A stretch of 37,158 bases of DNA from Minisyncoccota bacterium (GCA_023142595.1 JAGLJF010000068.1:1-37158), one strand, 5' to 3'; numbered from the stretch's first letter, positions 26,105-34,360 are shown. The notes: generated from the letters alone by a model not told the origin. Numbers and translations: made by a program.

Positions 26105-29100
26105 ATGAAATTTACCCATCTTCATACTCATAGCCATTACAGTCTTCTTGATGGTTTAGCAAAGATTGATGACTTGCTAAAGCGCGCGCAAGAATTGGAA
26201 ATGGACTCACTTGCTCTTACTGATCATGGGGTTATGTATGGTGCTGTTGAATTTTACCAAAAAGCAAAAAAAAATAACATTAAACCAATTCTTGGAGTTG
26301 AAGCATATGTTTCAACAGTTTCTAGGCATGACAAAACACTTGGTTCAAACGATCGAAGAAATCATTTAATTCTTCTTGCAAAAAATGAAATTGGTTACAA
26401 AAATTTGATAAAATTGACAACTTCAGCTCATATTGAAGGATTTTATTATAAGCCAAGAATTGATAAAGAACTTCTCAGGGAAAATTCAGAAGGGCTCATT
26501 GGAACAAGCGCATGTATGGGGGGAGAAATTTCACAAGCAATTTTGGCGGATGATCTTGAAAAAGCTGAAAAAGTAATTAACGAGTTTCAAGACATTTTTG
26601 GAAAAGAAAATTTTTATCTTGAACTTCAAGACCATCCGACACTTCAAGGACAAAGCATGATTAACGATGCTTTAATTAAACTTTCTAAAAAAACTCAAGC
26701 TCCTCTTGTAGCGGCAAACGATATTCATTACATCAACAAAGAAGATGATAAGGCTCAGGATATTTTATTATGTATTCAAATGAATAGAACGGTTGATGAA
26801 AAAAACAGAATGACTATGATCGGTGAGGACTATTCTATGAAAAGCACAGAGGAAATGATTCGAAATTTCAAACATGTTCCCGAGGCGATTGATAATACTC
26901 AGAAAATTGTTGCAGAGTGTAATGTAGAACTTGATCTTGGAAAAATTCTACTCCCTCATTATGAAGTTCCTGGTGGACTAAGTCCTGAAAAATATCTTGA
27001 GAAACTTTGTAGAGGTGGAATTGAAAAAAGATATGGAAAGTCAAACGACACAATTGAAGAAAGACTAAGATTCGAATTAGACACGATTACAAAGATGGGA
27101 TTTGCTTCATATTTTCTGATTGTTCAGGATTTTGTAAATTGGTCAAAAAATCAGGGCATTGTTGTTGGTCCTGGAAGAGGGTCAGCGGCTGGATCAATAG
27201 TTTCTTATTTGATTGGAATTACTGATATTGATCCAATTAAATACGATCTTCTTTTCGAAAGATTTCTTAATCCCGACAGAATTAGTATGCCTGATATTGA
27301 TCTTGATTTTGCAGATAATCGCCGAGACGAGGTTTTGAAATATGTTGCCAAACAATATGGACAAGATCATGTGGCGCAAATTATCACTTTTGGAACAATG
27401 GCGGCCAGAGCTGCAATTCGTGACACAGGAAGGGCTCTTGGGCTCCCCTATTCACTTTGTGACAGAGTTTCAAAAGCAATTCCAATGTTCACGAAACTAC
27501 CAGATGCGGTTGAAAATGTGAAAGAATTGAAAGATATGTATAACAACGAATCAGATATAAAAAATCTTGTTGACAATGCTTTGAAGTTGGAAGGAGTTGC
27601 TAGGCATAGCTCAACTCATGCTTGTGGAGTTGTGATTAGCAAGAATGCTCTTGACCAATATACCCCTTGTCAATATCCTCCACAAGGAAATTCAGGATAT
27701 GTAACACAATATGAAATGCATAATATTGAAGACCTTGGACTTTTGAAAATGGATTTTTTGGGATTGAAAAATCTTACTATCATTGAAAATACTTTGAAGA
27801 TTATTTCCAAAACAAAGCGTGATAAAATTGATTTGCCAAATATTCCTCTTGATGATGAAAAAACATTGAAATTATTTCAGCAAGGAAAAACAACTGGGGT
27901 TTTTCAATTTGAATCAAGCGGAATGAAAAGATATCTGAAAAAACTAGCTCCGACTGACTTCGAAGATGTTGTGGCAATGGTTGCAATGTATCGACCAGGA
28001 CCACTTAACTCTGGTATGGTTGATGAATTTATCGACAGAAAGCATGGCAGAAAAGAGGTTGTTTATAAACATCCTGTAATGGAAAATGCTCTCAAAAACA
28101 CTTATGGTGTTATTATTTATCAGGAGCAAGTAATGAGATTGTCTAAAGATATGGCAAATTTTACGGGTGGGCAGGCAGATACTCTTCGAAAAGCTATGGG
28201 AAAGAAAATTGCCGAACTTATGGAAAAAATGAAAGTAGAATTCATCGAAGGATGTATTAAAAACGATATTTCCAAGAAAATTGCCGAAGAAACATTTTCC
28301 GATATGGAAAAATTTGCCGAGTATGGCTTTAACAGATCACACGCAGTTTGTTATGCCTTAATTGGATATCAAACTGCATATCTTAAAGCTCACTATCCAG
28401 CAGAATTTATGGCGTCTCTTCTTACGGCAGATCGAGAAAATATTGACCGCATCGCTATTGAAGTTGATGAATGTAGGCAAATGGGAATTGAAGTACTCCC
28501 TCCTGACGTAAATATGAGCTTTGTGAATTTTGGAGTTATAAATGAAAATGGAAAAGAAGAAATTCGATTTGGACTTTCGGCGATTAAAAATGTCGGACAA
28601 AATATTGTTGAGACTATAGTTGAAGAAAGAAAAGAAAATGGAAAATTCAAGGGAATTGAAGATTTTGTTCTGCGCGTTGAGTCAAAAGATTTGAACAAAA
28701 AGTCAATGGAATCTCTGACTCGTTCTGGTTCATTCGACTCTATGGAAGAAGCAAATAAATTGCTTTTTAATATGGAACGAATTATAAGTTTTGCCAAAGA
28801 GCATCAAAAAGCAAAAAATAGTGGTCAAGTTAGTTTATTTGGTAACGCAGAAGATTCAACAAATAGCACTAATCAACTTCAATTGAATGATGTTTCTCCA
28901 ATTGATAAATCAGAAAAAATGGCTTGGGAGAAAGAGCTGCTTGGGCTTTATGTTTCTGATCATCCCTTGAAAGAATATTCTTCTTATCTGCGAAGTGAGT
29001 TTAAAGGAATTAATGATTTGTCTGGTGAAGATGTCAACCAAATTGTCAAAGTCGGAGGAATTATTACCAAGGTTCAGAAAATTATTACCAAAAGAGGACA

Positions 29101-29560
29101 AACGATGGTTTTTGCTATTTTAGAAGACCTGACTGGAAAAATCGAAGCATTAGTTTTCCCTCGTCTTCTCGATCAAAACCAAGAAATATGGTCCGAAGGA
29201 AATATTGTATCAATTAAAGGAAAATTGTCTGACAAAGATGGGGTTTTCAAAATGCTTGCCGAGGAAATTAAAAATATTAACATGAACGATGCGAAGTCTT
29301 ATTCTCGGAGGCATAAGGAGAAAGAAGAAAAACTCGCCAACTCAATTCAGATCAAAATTCCGCAAAAAGACTCAAAAGAAATTATGCAAAAAATTTCTGA
29401 AATTCTCAAATCTGCCCCAGAGGGAGATAGCCAAGTTTACATCTCAATCCCCTCTGCTGATGGAAATTATAAAAAAATCAAAACTCTGAAAGATATTGAA
29501 GAAAGCGAAGGTATTATTGAAAAAATTAGAGCAATAGTTGGGAAAGATAATTTAAATTAA
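26105..29560 (+). CDS. dnaE: DNA polymerase III alpha subunit (DnaE1 type)
   Basis: The replicative polymerase. The N-terminal PHP domain begins FTHLHTHSHYSLLDG (3-17) and keeps its metal-binding His residues. The polymerase palm has GPGRGSAAGS near 357-366 and the catalytic aspartates in PDIDLDF near 395-401. YRPGPLNSGM near 637 and FNRSHAVCYA near 743 are family blocks in the fingers and helix-hairpin-helix region. An OB-fold lies near 980-1030. The 1151 residues match the DnaE1 class; there is no internal proofreading exonuclease as in PolC. No Shine-Dalgarno site. It follows the membrane protein by 33 bases, and no terminator is visible after it. Confidence 0.97.
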   Translation: MKFTHLHTHSHYSLLDGLAKIDDLLKRAQELEMDSLALTDHGVMYGAVEFYQKAKKNNIKPILGVEAYVSTVSRHDKTLGSNDRRNHLILLAKNEIGYKNLIKLTTSAHIEGFYYKPRIDKELLRENSEGLIGTSACMGGEISQAILADDLEKAEKVINEFQDIFGKENFYLELQDHPTLQGQSMINDALIKLSKKTQAPLVAANDIHYINKEDDKAQDILLCIQMNRTVDEKNRMTMIGEDYSMKSTEEMIRNFKHVPEAIDNTQKIVAECNVELDLGKILLPHYEVPGGLSPEKYLEKLCRGGIEKRYGKSNDTIEERLRFELDTITKMGFASYFLIVQDFVNWSKNQGIVVGPGRGSAAGSIVSYLIGITDIDPIKYDLLFERFLNPDRISMPDIDLDFADNRRDEVLKYVAKQYGQDHVAQIITFGTMAARAAIRDTGRALGLPYSLCDRVSKAIPMFTKLPDAVENVKELKDMYNNESDIKNLVDNALKLEGVARHSSTHACGVVISKNALDQYTPCQYPPQGNSGYVTQYEMHNIEDLGLLKMDFLGLKNLTIIENTLKIISKTKRDKIDLPNIPLDDEKTLKLFQQGKTTGVFQFESSGMKRYLKKLAPTDFEDVVAMVAMYRPGPLNSGMVDEFIDRKHGRKEVVYKHPVMENALKNTYGVIIYQEQVMRLSKDMANFTGGQADTLRKAMGKKIAELMEKMKVEFIEGCIKNDISKKIAEETFSDMEKFAEYGFNRSHAVCYALIGYQTAYLKAHYPAEFMASLLTADRENIDRIAIEVDECRQMGIEVLPPDVNMSFVNFGVINENGKEEIRFGLSAIKNVGQNIVETIVEERKENGKFKGIEDFVLRVESKDLNKKSMESLTRSGSFDSMEEANKLLFNMERIISFAKEHQKAKNSGQVSLFGNAEDSTNSTNQLQLNDVSPIDKSEKMAWEKELLGLYVSDHPLKEYSSYLRSEFKGINDLSGEDVNQIVKVGGIITKVQKIITKRGQTMVFAILEDLTGKIEALVFPRLLDQNQEIWSEGNIVSIKGKLSDKDGVFKMLAEEIKNINMNDAKSYSRRHKEKEEKLANSIQIKIPQKDSKEIMQKISEILKSAPEGDSQVYISIPSADGNYKKIKTLKDIEESEGIIEKIRAIVGKDNLN

Positions 29561-29568
29561 TAAAGCTC

Positions 29569-29597
29569 TTGACGCAATAATTCCTTAATGTTATACA
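29569..29597 (+). promoter_or_regulatory. Promoter with overlapping dyad for the DUF4178-like gene
   Basis: TTGACG (29569-29574) and TATACA (29592-29597) are 17 bases apart. A perfect inverted repeat GTTATAC-AGAA-GTATAAC (29590-29607) covers the -10 and the expected start. This is the usual position of a repressor operator, although it could instead form a hairpin at the transcript's 5' end. Confidence 0.6.
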
Positions 29598-29651
29598 GAA
29601 GTATAACATATGAAATTTGAAATCTGTTGCATATTAAAAAGAGGAAGCAAT

Positions 29652-30089
29652 ATGTTTGAAGTTGGACAAGAAATTGAGGTGAATGGAGAAAAAACGAAGG
29701 TGCTGGGAAGAGTAAAATATTCTGGTCCAGTGCCAGAATACTCCGTTAGAATAGACAACAATAAATGTTGGCTCGAGCCAACGGATAAAGGATGGAAGTT
29801 ATGGAAAGAAGTAAACGACGAAAGGAATCCAGTCGTAGAGATAGTCAGAAATTCTGACCCGGTGACTGATTTGACAAACTCCACATACGAAAATTTTCAT
29901 ATTTCCAGTCATGGCATAGCTATAGCATCAGAATCTATCGGCAACACTTGGGGAGTAAAAGTTGGAGGAAGAGTTGAGCTGTGGAGAGGTAAAAATGTAA
30001 CTGATAATGAATGGCCACTATTCATTGCTGAGCGCAATGATGACGGAATTATATTTTTCTGGGCTGGTCAGTATGTATCAGTAGAATAA
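29652..30089 (+). CDS. DUF4178-like small protein, 145 residues
   Basis: I choose ATG 29652 rather than the in-frame ATG at 29610, because GAGGAAG lies 4 bases before 29652 and the frame then starts MFEVGQEIEVNG. A segment reading VGQEIEVNGEKTKVLGR, followed by an aromatic WLEP...GWKLW (about residues 3-57), resembles the DUF4178 beta-barrel, a domain without a defined reaction. The C-terminal half (SSHGIAIASESIGNTWGVKVG...) is also beta-rich. It is a single-gene unit with its own promoter, a 7-bp dyad over the -10 and a strong terminator. The resemblance is by eye and moderate. Confidence 0.7.
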   Translation: MFEVGQEIEVNGEKTKVLGRVKYSGPVPEYSVRIDNNKCWLEPTDKGWKLWKEVNDERNPVVEIVRNSDPVTDLTNSTYENFHISSHGIAIASESIGNTWGVKVGGRVELWRGKNVTDNEWPLFIAERNDDGIIFFWAGQYVSVE

Positions 30090-30108
30090 TACAACACATC
30101 AAAGCAAC

Positions 30109-30137
30109 TGCTACGCAAAGCGTGGCAATTTTTTTTG
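30109..30137 (+). terminator. Terminator of the DUF4178-like gene
   Basis: TGCTACGC (30109-30116) pairs with GCGTGGCA (30120-30127) around AAA and is followed by an eight-T run. The thrS -35 hexamer begins inside the T-run. Confidence 0.85.
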
Positions 30138-30163
30138 ACAATAGTCTCAAAATCCTCTAAACT
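30135..30163 (+). promoter_or_regulatory. thrS leader promoter
   Basis: TTGACA (30135-30140) and TAAACT (30158-30163) are 17 bases apart. The predicted transcript starts near 30170 and has a leader of about 355 bases. Confidence 0.55.
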
Positions 30164-30212
30164 ATATTCAGAAGTGATTGAAATGGCTACCAACCGTTTT
30201 TGGAAATATTGC

Positions 30213-30268
30213 TGGAGTTCAGGCTTTAGCCTGTAAAGACTATCTTACACTCTAAAGAGTGAACTCCA
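30213..30268 (+). repeat. Cloverleaf-like dispersed repeat, copy 1
   Basis: An outer stem TGGAGTTC/GAACTCCA (30213-30220 with 30261-30268) encloses three short arms: AGGCT/AGCCT (30221-30232), GTAA/TTAC (30233-30248) and ACTCT/AGAGT (30249-30260). It lies inside the presumed stem I of the thrS T-box leader. Its reverse complement shares the first 20 bases with the copy at 35634. Confidence 0.7.
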
Positions 30269-30343
30269 TAACAACTAATTTTTCATTTCGATTTAATCGG
30301 AACTAAACTTCGAAACAATTTGAAAGATGCTGTAAATATATAA

Positions 30344-30415
30344 TTTAGGAATTAACCCTTTAGGGTTTCACTTCGTTTTAAGTACAAAAAACAGCCTGAA
30401 GGCTGAATTCCTAAA
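30344..30415 (+). repeat. Cloverleaf-like dispersed repeat, copy 2
   Basis: An outer 10-bp perfect stem TTTAGGAATT/AATTCCTAAA (30344-30353 with 30406-30415) encloses AACCC/GGGTT (30354-30367), ACTT/AAGT (30370-30383) and CAGCC/GGCTG (30392-30405). The plan is the same as in copy 1, though the primary sequence differs. It lies between the proposed stem I and the T-box core. Confidence 0.65.
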
Positions 30416-30527
30416 ATAAGTGCAACTTTTTACAGAATTTGGGTGGAACCGCCCTTTATTGGGTCCCAAAGCACAAGTTTTCTTGGGCTTTTTTATTTAT
30501 CAAAAATTTAATTATAAAATCAAAAAT

Positions 30528-32282
30528 ATGAAAAAAGAAATAGAGTTAGAAGTTAAAAGACATTCATTTGCTCATATTCTTGCTAGTGCAGTACTAGAAA
30601 TGTTTCCAGAAGCAAAATTTGGAGTTGGTCCAAATATCGAAAATGGATTTTATTACGACTTTGACCTTCCGCGAACTTTGATTCCTGAAGACTTGCCAAT
30701 TTTGCAAAAAAAGATGATAAAAATTATCAACAAAAATTTTGCCTTTGAGAAATCTGTCGTAACTCATGAAAAAGCAATTGAACTTTTTCAAAAAGCAAGA
30801 CAAGAATATAAGATTGAAATTTTAAATGATGAGGCAAAAGATTCTGAAGTCTCACTCTATCGAACTGGAGAATTTGTCGATTTGTGCAAAGGTCCACATA
30901 TTGATTCAACTGGTGAACTTGATGCCACAAGCTTCAAGCTAACAAAAATTGCTGGTGCTTATTGGCGTGGAGATGAAAAAAATAAAATGCTTCAAAGAAT
31001 TTATGGCGTAGCTTTTAATAACAAAAAAGAGCTGAAAGAATATCAACATAAACTTGAAGAAGCAGCAAAAAGAGATCATCGAAAACTCGGTAAAGAGCTT
31101 GATTTATTTTGTTTTTCCGATTTAGTTGGTCCAGGCCTTCCACTGTTTTCTCCAAAAGGAGTTATAATTATTGAGGAACTTAAAAAACATATTGAAAATG
31201 TTTGTAAGGGATATGGATTTCAAAAAGTTATGACACCACATTTGGCAAAAATTGATTTATATGAGAAATCAGGACATGCACAAAAATTCTCAAAAGAACT
31301 CTTTCATGTTTCGTCAGATCAAAAACACGACTTTGTAATGAAGCCTGTTCAATGTCCACACCAAACTCAGATTTATGCTTCAAAAAAACGATCCTATCGA
31401 GATTTACCAATCAGATACATGGAATCAGAAAAACAGTACAGAGCTGAAAAGTCTGGTGAAGTTGGCGGACTGAATAGGGTTTATGCAATTACCGTTGAGG
31501 ATGGTCATTCTTTTTGTCGTGTAGAGCAAGTAAAACAAGAAGTAAAAAATATGGTTGAAATCATTAAAAATTTTTATAGCGCAATTGGTCTTTGGGGTAA
31601 TCATTGGGTTTCACTTTCTGTAAGAGATTATGCTCATCCAGAAAAATATATTGGTGATGAAAAAGATTGGGATAAATGTGAAAAAATGCTCGAGGAAGTG
31701 GCAAAAGAAATGAAGTTAGATGCAAAAAAGATTGAAGGAGAGGCAGCTCTTTATGGTCCAAAACTTGATTTTATGTTCAAAGATTCACTAGGAAAGGAAG
31801 TTCAAATTCCTACTGTTCAACTTGATTTTGCAACTCCAAAACGATTTGATCTAGTTTGTACAAATGAAGAAGGGAAAGATGAATTTGTGGTGATGGTCCA
31901 TCGTGCAATTTTAGGTTCATATGAAAGATTCCTTGCTCTGATGATTGAACATTTTGCTGGTAATTTTCCTCTCTGGCTCTCCCCTGTTCAAGTGAAAATC
32001 TTGCCAGTTTCTTCTGAAAAACATCTTGCTTATGCTCAGAAAATTGAAAAACTACTTCTTGAAAATAACATTCGAGTTGAAATTGATGATAATAATGAAA
32101 GTATTAACAAAAAAATTCGCGAGGCAGAAAAGCAAAAAATTCCATATATGCTCGTTGTTGGTGAAAAAGAATCACAAAGCGATTCAGTCGCTGTCCGCTC
32201 CAAAGGATCAAGAGATATTAAAAACATGGCAATTGATAAATTTATCAAAAAAATAATAAAGGAAATTGAAGAAAAAAAATAA
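30528..32282 (+). CDS. thrS: Threonine--tRNA ligase lacking the TGS domain
   Basis: It charges tRNA-Thr. I start at ATG 30528, because the 108 bases of open frame before it are the T-box and terminator; this gives 584 residues. The usual N-terminal TGS domain is absent, and the protein opens directly with the editing domain (HSFAHILA, two His; CKGPHID near 122). The catalytic class II core has the zinc-binding Cys in MKPVQCPHQTQIY near 272, with motif 2 near 300 and motif 3 near 470. The anticodon-binding domain ends the chain with VSSEKHLAYAQKIEKLLLE and VVGEKE. A T-box leader controls it. No Shine-Dalgarno site. Confidence 0.96.
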   Translation: MKKEIELEVKRHSFAHILASAVLEMFPEAKFGVGPNIENGFYYDFDLPRTLIPEDLPILQKKMIKIINKNFAFEKSVVTHEKAIELFQKARQEYKIEILNDEAKDSEVSLYRTGEFVDLCKGPHIDSTGELDATSFKLTKIAGAYWRGDEKNKMLQRIYGVAFNNKKELKEYQHKLEEAAKRDHRKLGKELDLFCFSDLVGPGLPLFSPKGVIIIEELKKHIENVCKGYGFQKVMTPHLAKIDLYEKSGHAQKFSKELFHVSSDQKHDFVMKPVQCPHQTQIYASKKRSYRDLPIRYMESEKQYRAEKSGEVGGLNRVYAITVEDGHSFCRVEQVKQEVKNMVEIIKNFYSAIGLWGNHWVSLSVRDYAHPEKYIGDEKDWDKCEKMLEEVAKEMKLDAKKIEGEAALYGPKLDFMFKDSLGKEVQIPTVQLDFATPKRFDLVCTNEEGKDEFVVMVHRAILGSYERFLALMIEHFAGNFPLWLSPVQVKILPVSSEKHLAYAQKIEKLLLENNIRVEIDDNNESINKKIREAEKQKIPYMLVVGEKESQSDSVAVRSKGSRDIKNMAIDKFIKKIIKEIEEKK

Positions 32283-32306
32283 ATATTCAATTTCAGATAA
32301 TCATTT

Positions 32307-32335
32307 TTGACAATTTTTAAAATATGTAATATCAT
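32307..32335 (+). promoter_or_regulatory. Promoter of the AUA-start orphan gene
   Basis: TTGACA (32307-32312) and TATCAT (32330-32335) are 17 bases apart, about 24 bases before the AGGAGG site. Confidence 0.6.
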
Positions 32336-32371
32336 AATCTTAACAAATATTACAAGTAAGGAGGAATTTGC

Positions 32372-32746
32372 ATAGAAAACCAAAGTACTGGATTTAGAAC
32401 AATAGCTGAAATTGCAGCTATATACAATGTTGGTAAAAAATTGGAGAGGGAAGGCTTTTTTTGTCTTAATGAAATAATCGTTAGAACAAAACGTGGGAAA
32501 ATATTTGAATTTAGGAGAGGCGAAATTACAATAATTCGAAAGGGAAATAAACCAGGAACTCGCAAACAGCGCGTAAGTACAAATGGAGGGAAAACTCGAA
32601 AAGGTGATGTTATAATAACATCTGCGATGACTGAAAAGACCTTAGAATTAAATCCGCATCTAAATGTAATAGAGAATGAATCTTCCAGAACGAGATCGTT
32701 CGGGCCAGATACGTTAATTTCTATTCCAGGCATGGGCTTACTGTAA
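32372..32746 (+). CDS. Hypothetical basic protein, 124 residues, apparently starting at AUA
   Basis: The frame is open from 32360. A perfect AGGAGG (32359-32364) lies 7 bases before the in-frame ATA at 32372, so AUA is the best-placed start; the first conventional alternative, TTG at 32441, has no ribosome binding site and discards 23 residues that look coding (ENQSTGFRTIAEIAAIYNVG). The product is basic, with Arg/Lys-rich strands (IIVRTKRGKIFEFRRGEITIIRKG) suggesting a small beta domain, and ends in GPDTLISIPGMGLL. I do not recognise it. It has its own promoter and terminator. Confidence 0.6.
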   Translation: MENQSTGFRTIAEIAAIYNVGKKLEREGFFCLNEIIVRTKRGKIFEFRRGEITIIRKGNKPGTRKQRVSTNGGKTRKGDVIITSAMTEKTLELNPHLNVIENESSRTRSFGPDTLISIPGMGLL

Positions 32747-32762
32747 AGCCCTTTCTTTTTTT
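32734..32762 (+). terminator. Terminator of the AUA-start gene
   Basis: GGGCTT (32734-32739) pairs with AAGCCC (32746-32751) around ACTGTA, followed by TTTCTTTTTTT. The stop codon TAA (32744-32746) lies in the hairpin. Confidence 0.85.
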
Positions 32763-32824
32763 AAAATTATTAATCATATTAATATAAATTGAATACGCAA
32801 GCTTATAATGACTAAAGATAACAT

Positions 32825-34360
32825 ATGAAATATTTCATCAAAACATATGGATGTCAGATGAATCATTCTGATTCGGAGAGAATTGCGGGGGTTTTAGAGT
32901 TGGCAAATTACAAAAAATCAGTCGAAGAAATCGACGCTGATTTGGTTGTGATTAATATGTGTAGCGTTAGAGAAGCTGCGGTTAATCGAATTTCAGGAAA
33001 TTTTCATAAATATAAAAAATATAAAATCTCAAATTCAAATTTCAAAACAGTTATAACGGGATGTATATTACCTACTGATAAAAATAAGTTTGATAAATTG
33101 TTTGACTTAGTAATTGATATCAAAGAAATTGAACAGTTGCCAGAGAGATTGAAAAATTGTCACTCTAAAAAAGACTGTCATTCTGAATTTAGTTCAGAAT
33201 CTTCTTTCGATAACGACTTAACTGTTCCTATGTCCCCAGAGCCAGTCATAGATGAAATGAAAAAATACAAAGGTCAAAGTCAAAAGATCCTGAATCAAGT
33301 TCAGGATGACAAAAATTATTGTTATTCTGAATGTAGCGATAGCGAAATGAAGAGTCACGATACTATGCCAAAAAAATCTAAATCCTTCGTAAAAACTCAA
33401 GATAACGACATAAACGACTATTTTAGTATTAATCCTCAATATGAAAGCAAAATAACTGCCTATGTGCCAATTATGACTGGATGTAACAATTTTTGTTCAT
33501 ATTGCGTCGTTCCATATACAAGAGGAAGAGAGAAATCAAGGCCTGTTGATGAAATATTAGATGAGATTACAAATTTAGTGAAAAATGGATATAAGGAAAT
33601 TATTCTTTTGGGACAAAATGTGAACTCATATAAACCAGATGGAAATACAGACTTTCCCAAATTATTACGATTAATAAATAATGTTCCGGGAGATTTTTGG
33701 ATTAGATTTTTGACAAGTCACCCAAAAGACATCTCAGAAGAACTTATCAAAACTGTCGCACAGTGTAAAAAATGCACAGAACATATTCACCTTGCACTTC
33801 AATCTGGAGATGACGAAATTCTCGAAAAAATGAATCGAAAATATAGTGCAAAACATTTTCTCGCTCTTACAAAAATGATTAGAAAAAACATTCTCAATGT
33901 TTCAATTACTACTGATATTATTATTGGTTTTCCAGGAGAAACCGAAAAACAATTTCAAAATACATCAAAAATAATGAAAGAGGTTAAGTTCGATATGGTT
34001 TATATTAACAAATATTCGCCTCGTACGGGCACAGTTTCGGCAAAGATGAATGATGATGTTAGTTGGAAAGAAAAAAAGAGAAGAGAAGATGTCTTAAACA
34101 CAATTTTAGAAAAAACAGCGTTAGAAAATAATCAAGAATATATTGGAAAAACGATTGACGTTTTGATTGAAAAAAAAGATAAAAGTTATGCATATGGCAA
34201 AACTCGAAGTTTTAAGAATGTAAAAATTTCCTACTCCTGTTATCCTGATCTTGTTGAAGGAATTTCTAAAAGAAAAAAAACTGTTAAGGTTGGTAAATTT
34301 TCCAAAATAAAAATAACTCAAGCAAATGCATGGGGACTTGAGGGAAAAGTAAAAAAATAG
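32825..34360 (+). CDS. miaB: tRNA-2-methylthio-N6-dimethylallyladenosine synthase, with repeat-derived insertions
   Basis: A radical-SAM methylthiotransferase that modifies A37 of tRNA after MiaA. The N-terminal UPF0004 domain carries its [4Fe-4S] ligands Cys10, Cys46 and Cys80. The radical-SAM triad is Cys220, Cys224 and Cys227 (CNNFCSYC). A TRAM domain closes the protein (about 438-511). The 511 residues exceed the usual 430-460. The extra residues lie at about 112-200, between the two iron-sulfur domains, where repeats at 33176-33355 are translated in frame; a smaller insertion (SCYPDLVEG) sits in the TRAM domain. All catalytic cysteines are intact, so the enzyme is probably active. No Shine-Dalgarno site; a TATAAT (32804-32809) lies upstream. 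Confidence 0.94.
   Translation: MKYFIKTYGCQMNHSDSERIAGVLELANYKKSVEEIDADLVVINMCSVREAAVNRISGNFHKYKKYKISNSNFKTVITGCILPTDKNKFDKLFDLVIDIKEIEQLPERLKNCHSKKDCHSEFSSESSFDNDLTVPMSPEPVIDEMKKYKGQSQKILNQVQDDKNYCYSECSDSEMKSHDTMPKKSKSFVKTQDNDINDYFSINPQYESKITAYVPIMTGCNNFCSYCVVPYTRGREKSRPVDEILDEITNLVKNGYKEIILLGQNVNSYKPDGNTDFPKLLRLINNVPGDFWIRFLTSHPKDISEELIKTVAQCKKCTEHIHLALQSGDDEILEKMNRKYSAKHFLALTKMIRKNILNVSITTDIIIGFPGETEKQFQNTSKIMKEVKFDMVYINKYSPRTGTVSAKMNDDVSWKEKKRREDVLNTILEKTALENNQEYIGKTIDVLIEKKDKSYAYGKTRSFKNVKISYSCYPDLVEGISKRKKTVKVGKFSKIKITQANAWGLEGKVKK
33176..33311. repeat. Palindromic repeat (family A) in frame inside miaB
   Basis: Two 28-base arms (33176-33203 and 33284-33311) are imperfect inverted copies, each running TGTCATYCTGAA...TTCAGRATCTT when read outward-in. 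The segment is open in the miaB frame and yields CHSEFSSESS and ILNQVQDD. Its ends match the intergenic elements at 21867 and 22858. A related piece (GTTATTCTGAATGTAGCGAT, starting at 33321) follows and ends near 33355. Confidence 0.85.

Larger units (their letters stand above)
30170..30494 (+). promoter_or_regulatory. T-box leader of thrS
   Basis: The T-box core GGGTGGAACCGCCC lies at 30441-30454. It is followed by a terminator in which CCCAAAG (30465-30471) pairs with CTTGGG (30482-30487) before CTTTTTT. TTTGGG (30438-30443) could pair with CCCAAA (30465-30470) in the alternative fold. Upstream, ATTGAAATGG (30177-30186) pairs with TCATTTCGAT (30283-30292), giving a stem I base; ACT codons for Thr at 30274-30276 or 30303-30305 are possible specifiers, neither proven. 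T-boxes sense uncharged tRNA and release the terminator. Two cloverleaf repeats interrupt the leader. Confidence 0.75.

Noticed and set aside
29610-29651. Earlier in-frame ATG for the DUF4178-like gene.
   Set aside because: It lies almost at the predicted transcript start and has no ribosome binding site, while the ATG at 29652 has GAGGAAG.
30420-30527. In-frame N-terminal extension of thrS starting at 30420.
   Set aside because: The bases encode the T-box core and terminator, and the extra residues match no ThrS domain.
33218-33439. Minus-strand open frame inside miaB (contains VILNLIQDLLT).
   Set aside because: It is the reverse translation of the palindromic repeat, a common spurious gene call.
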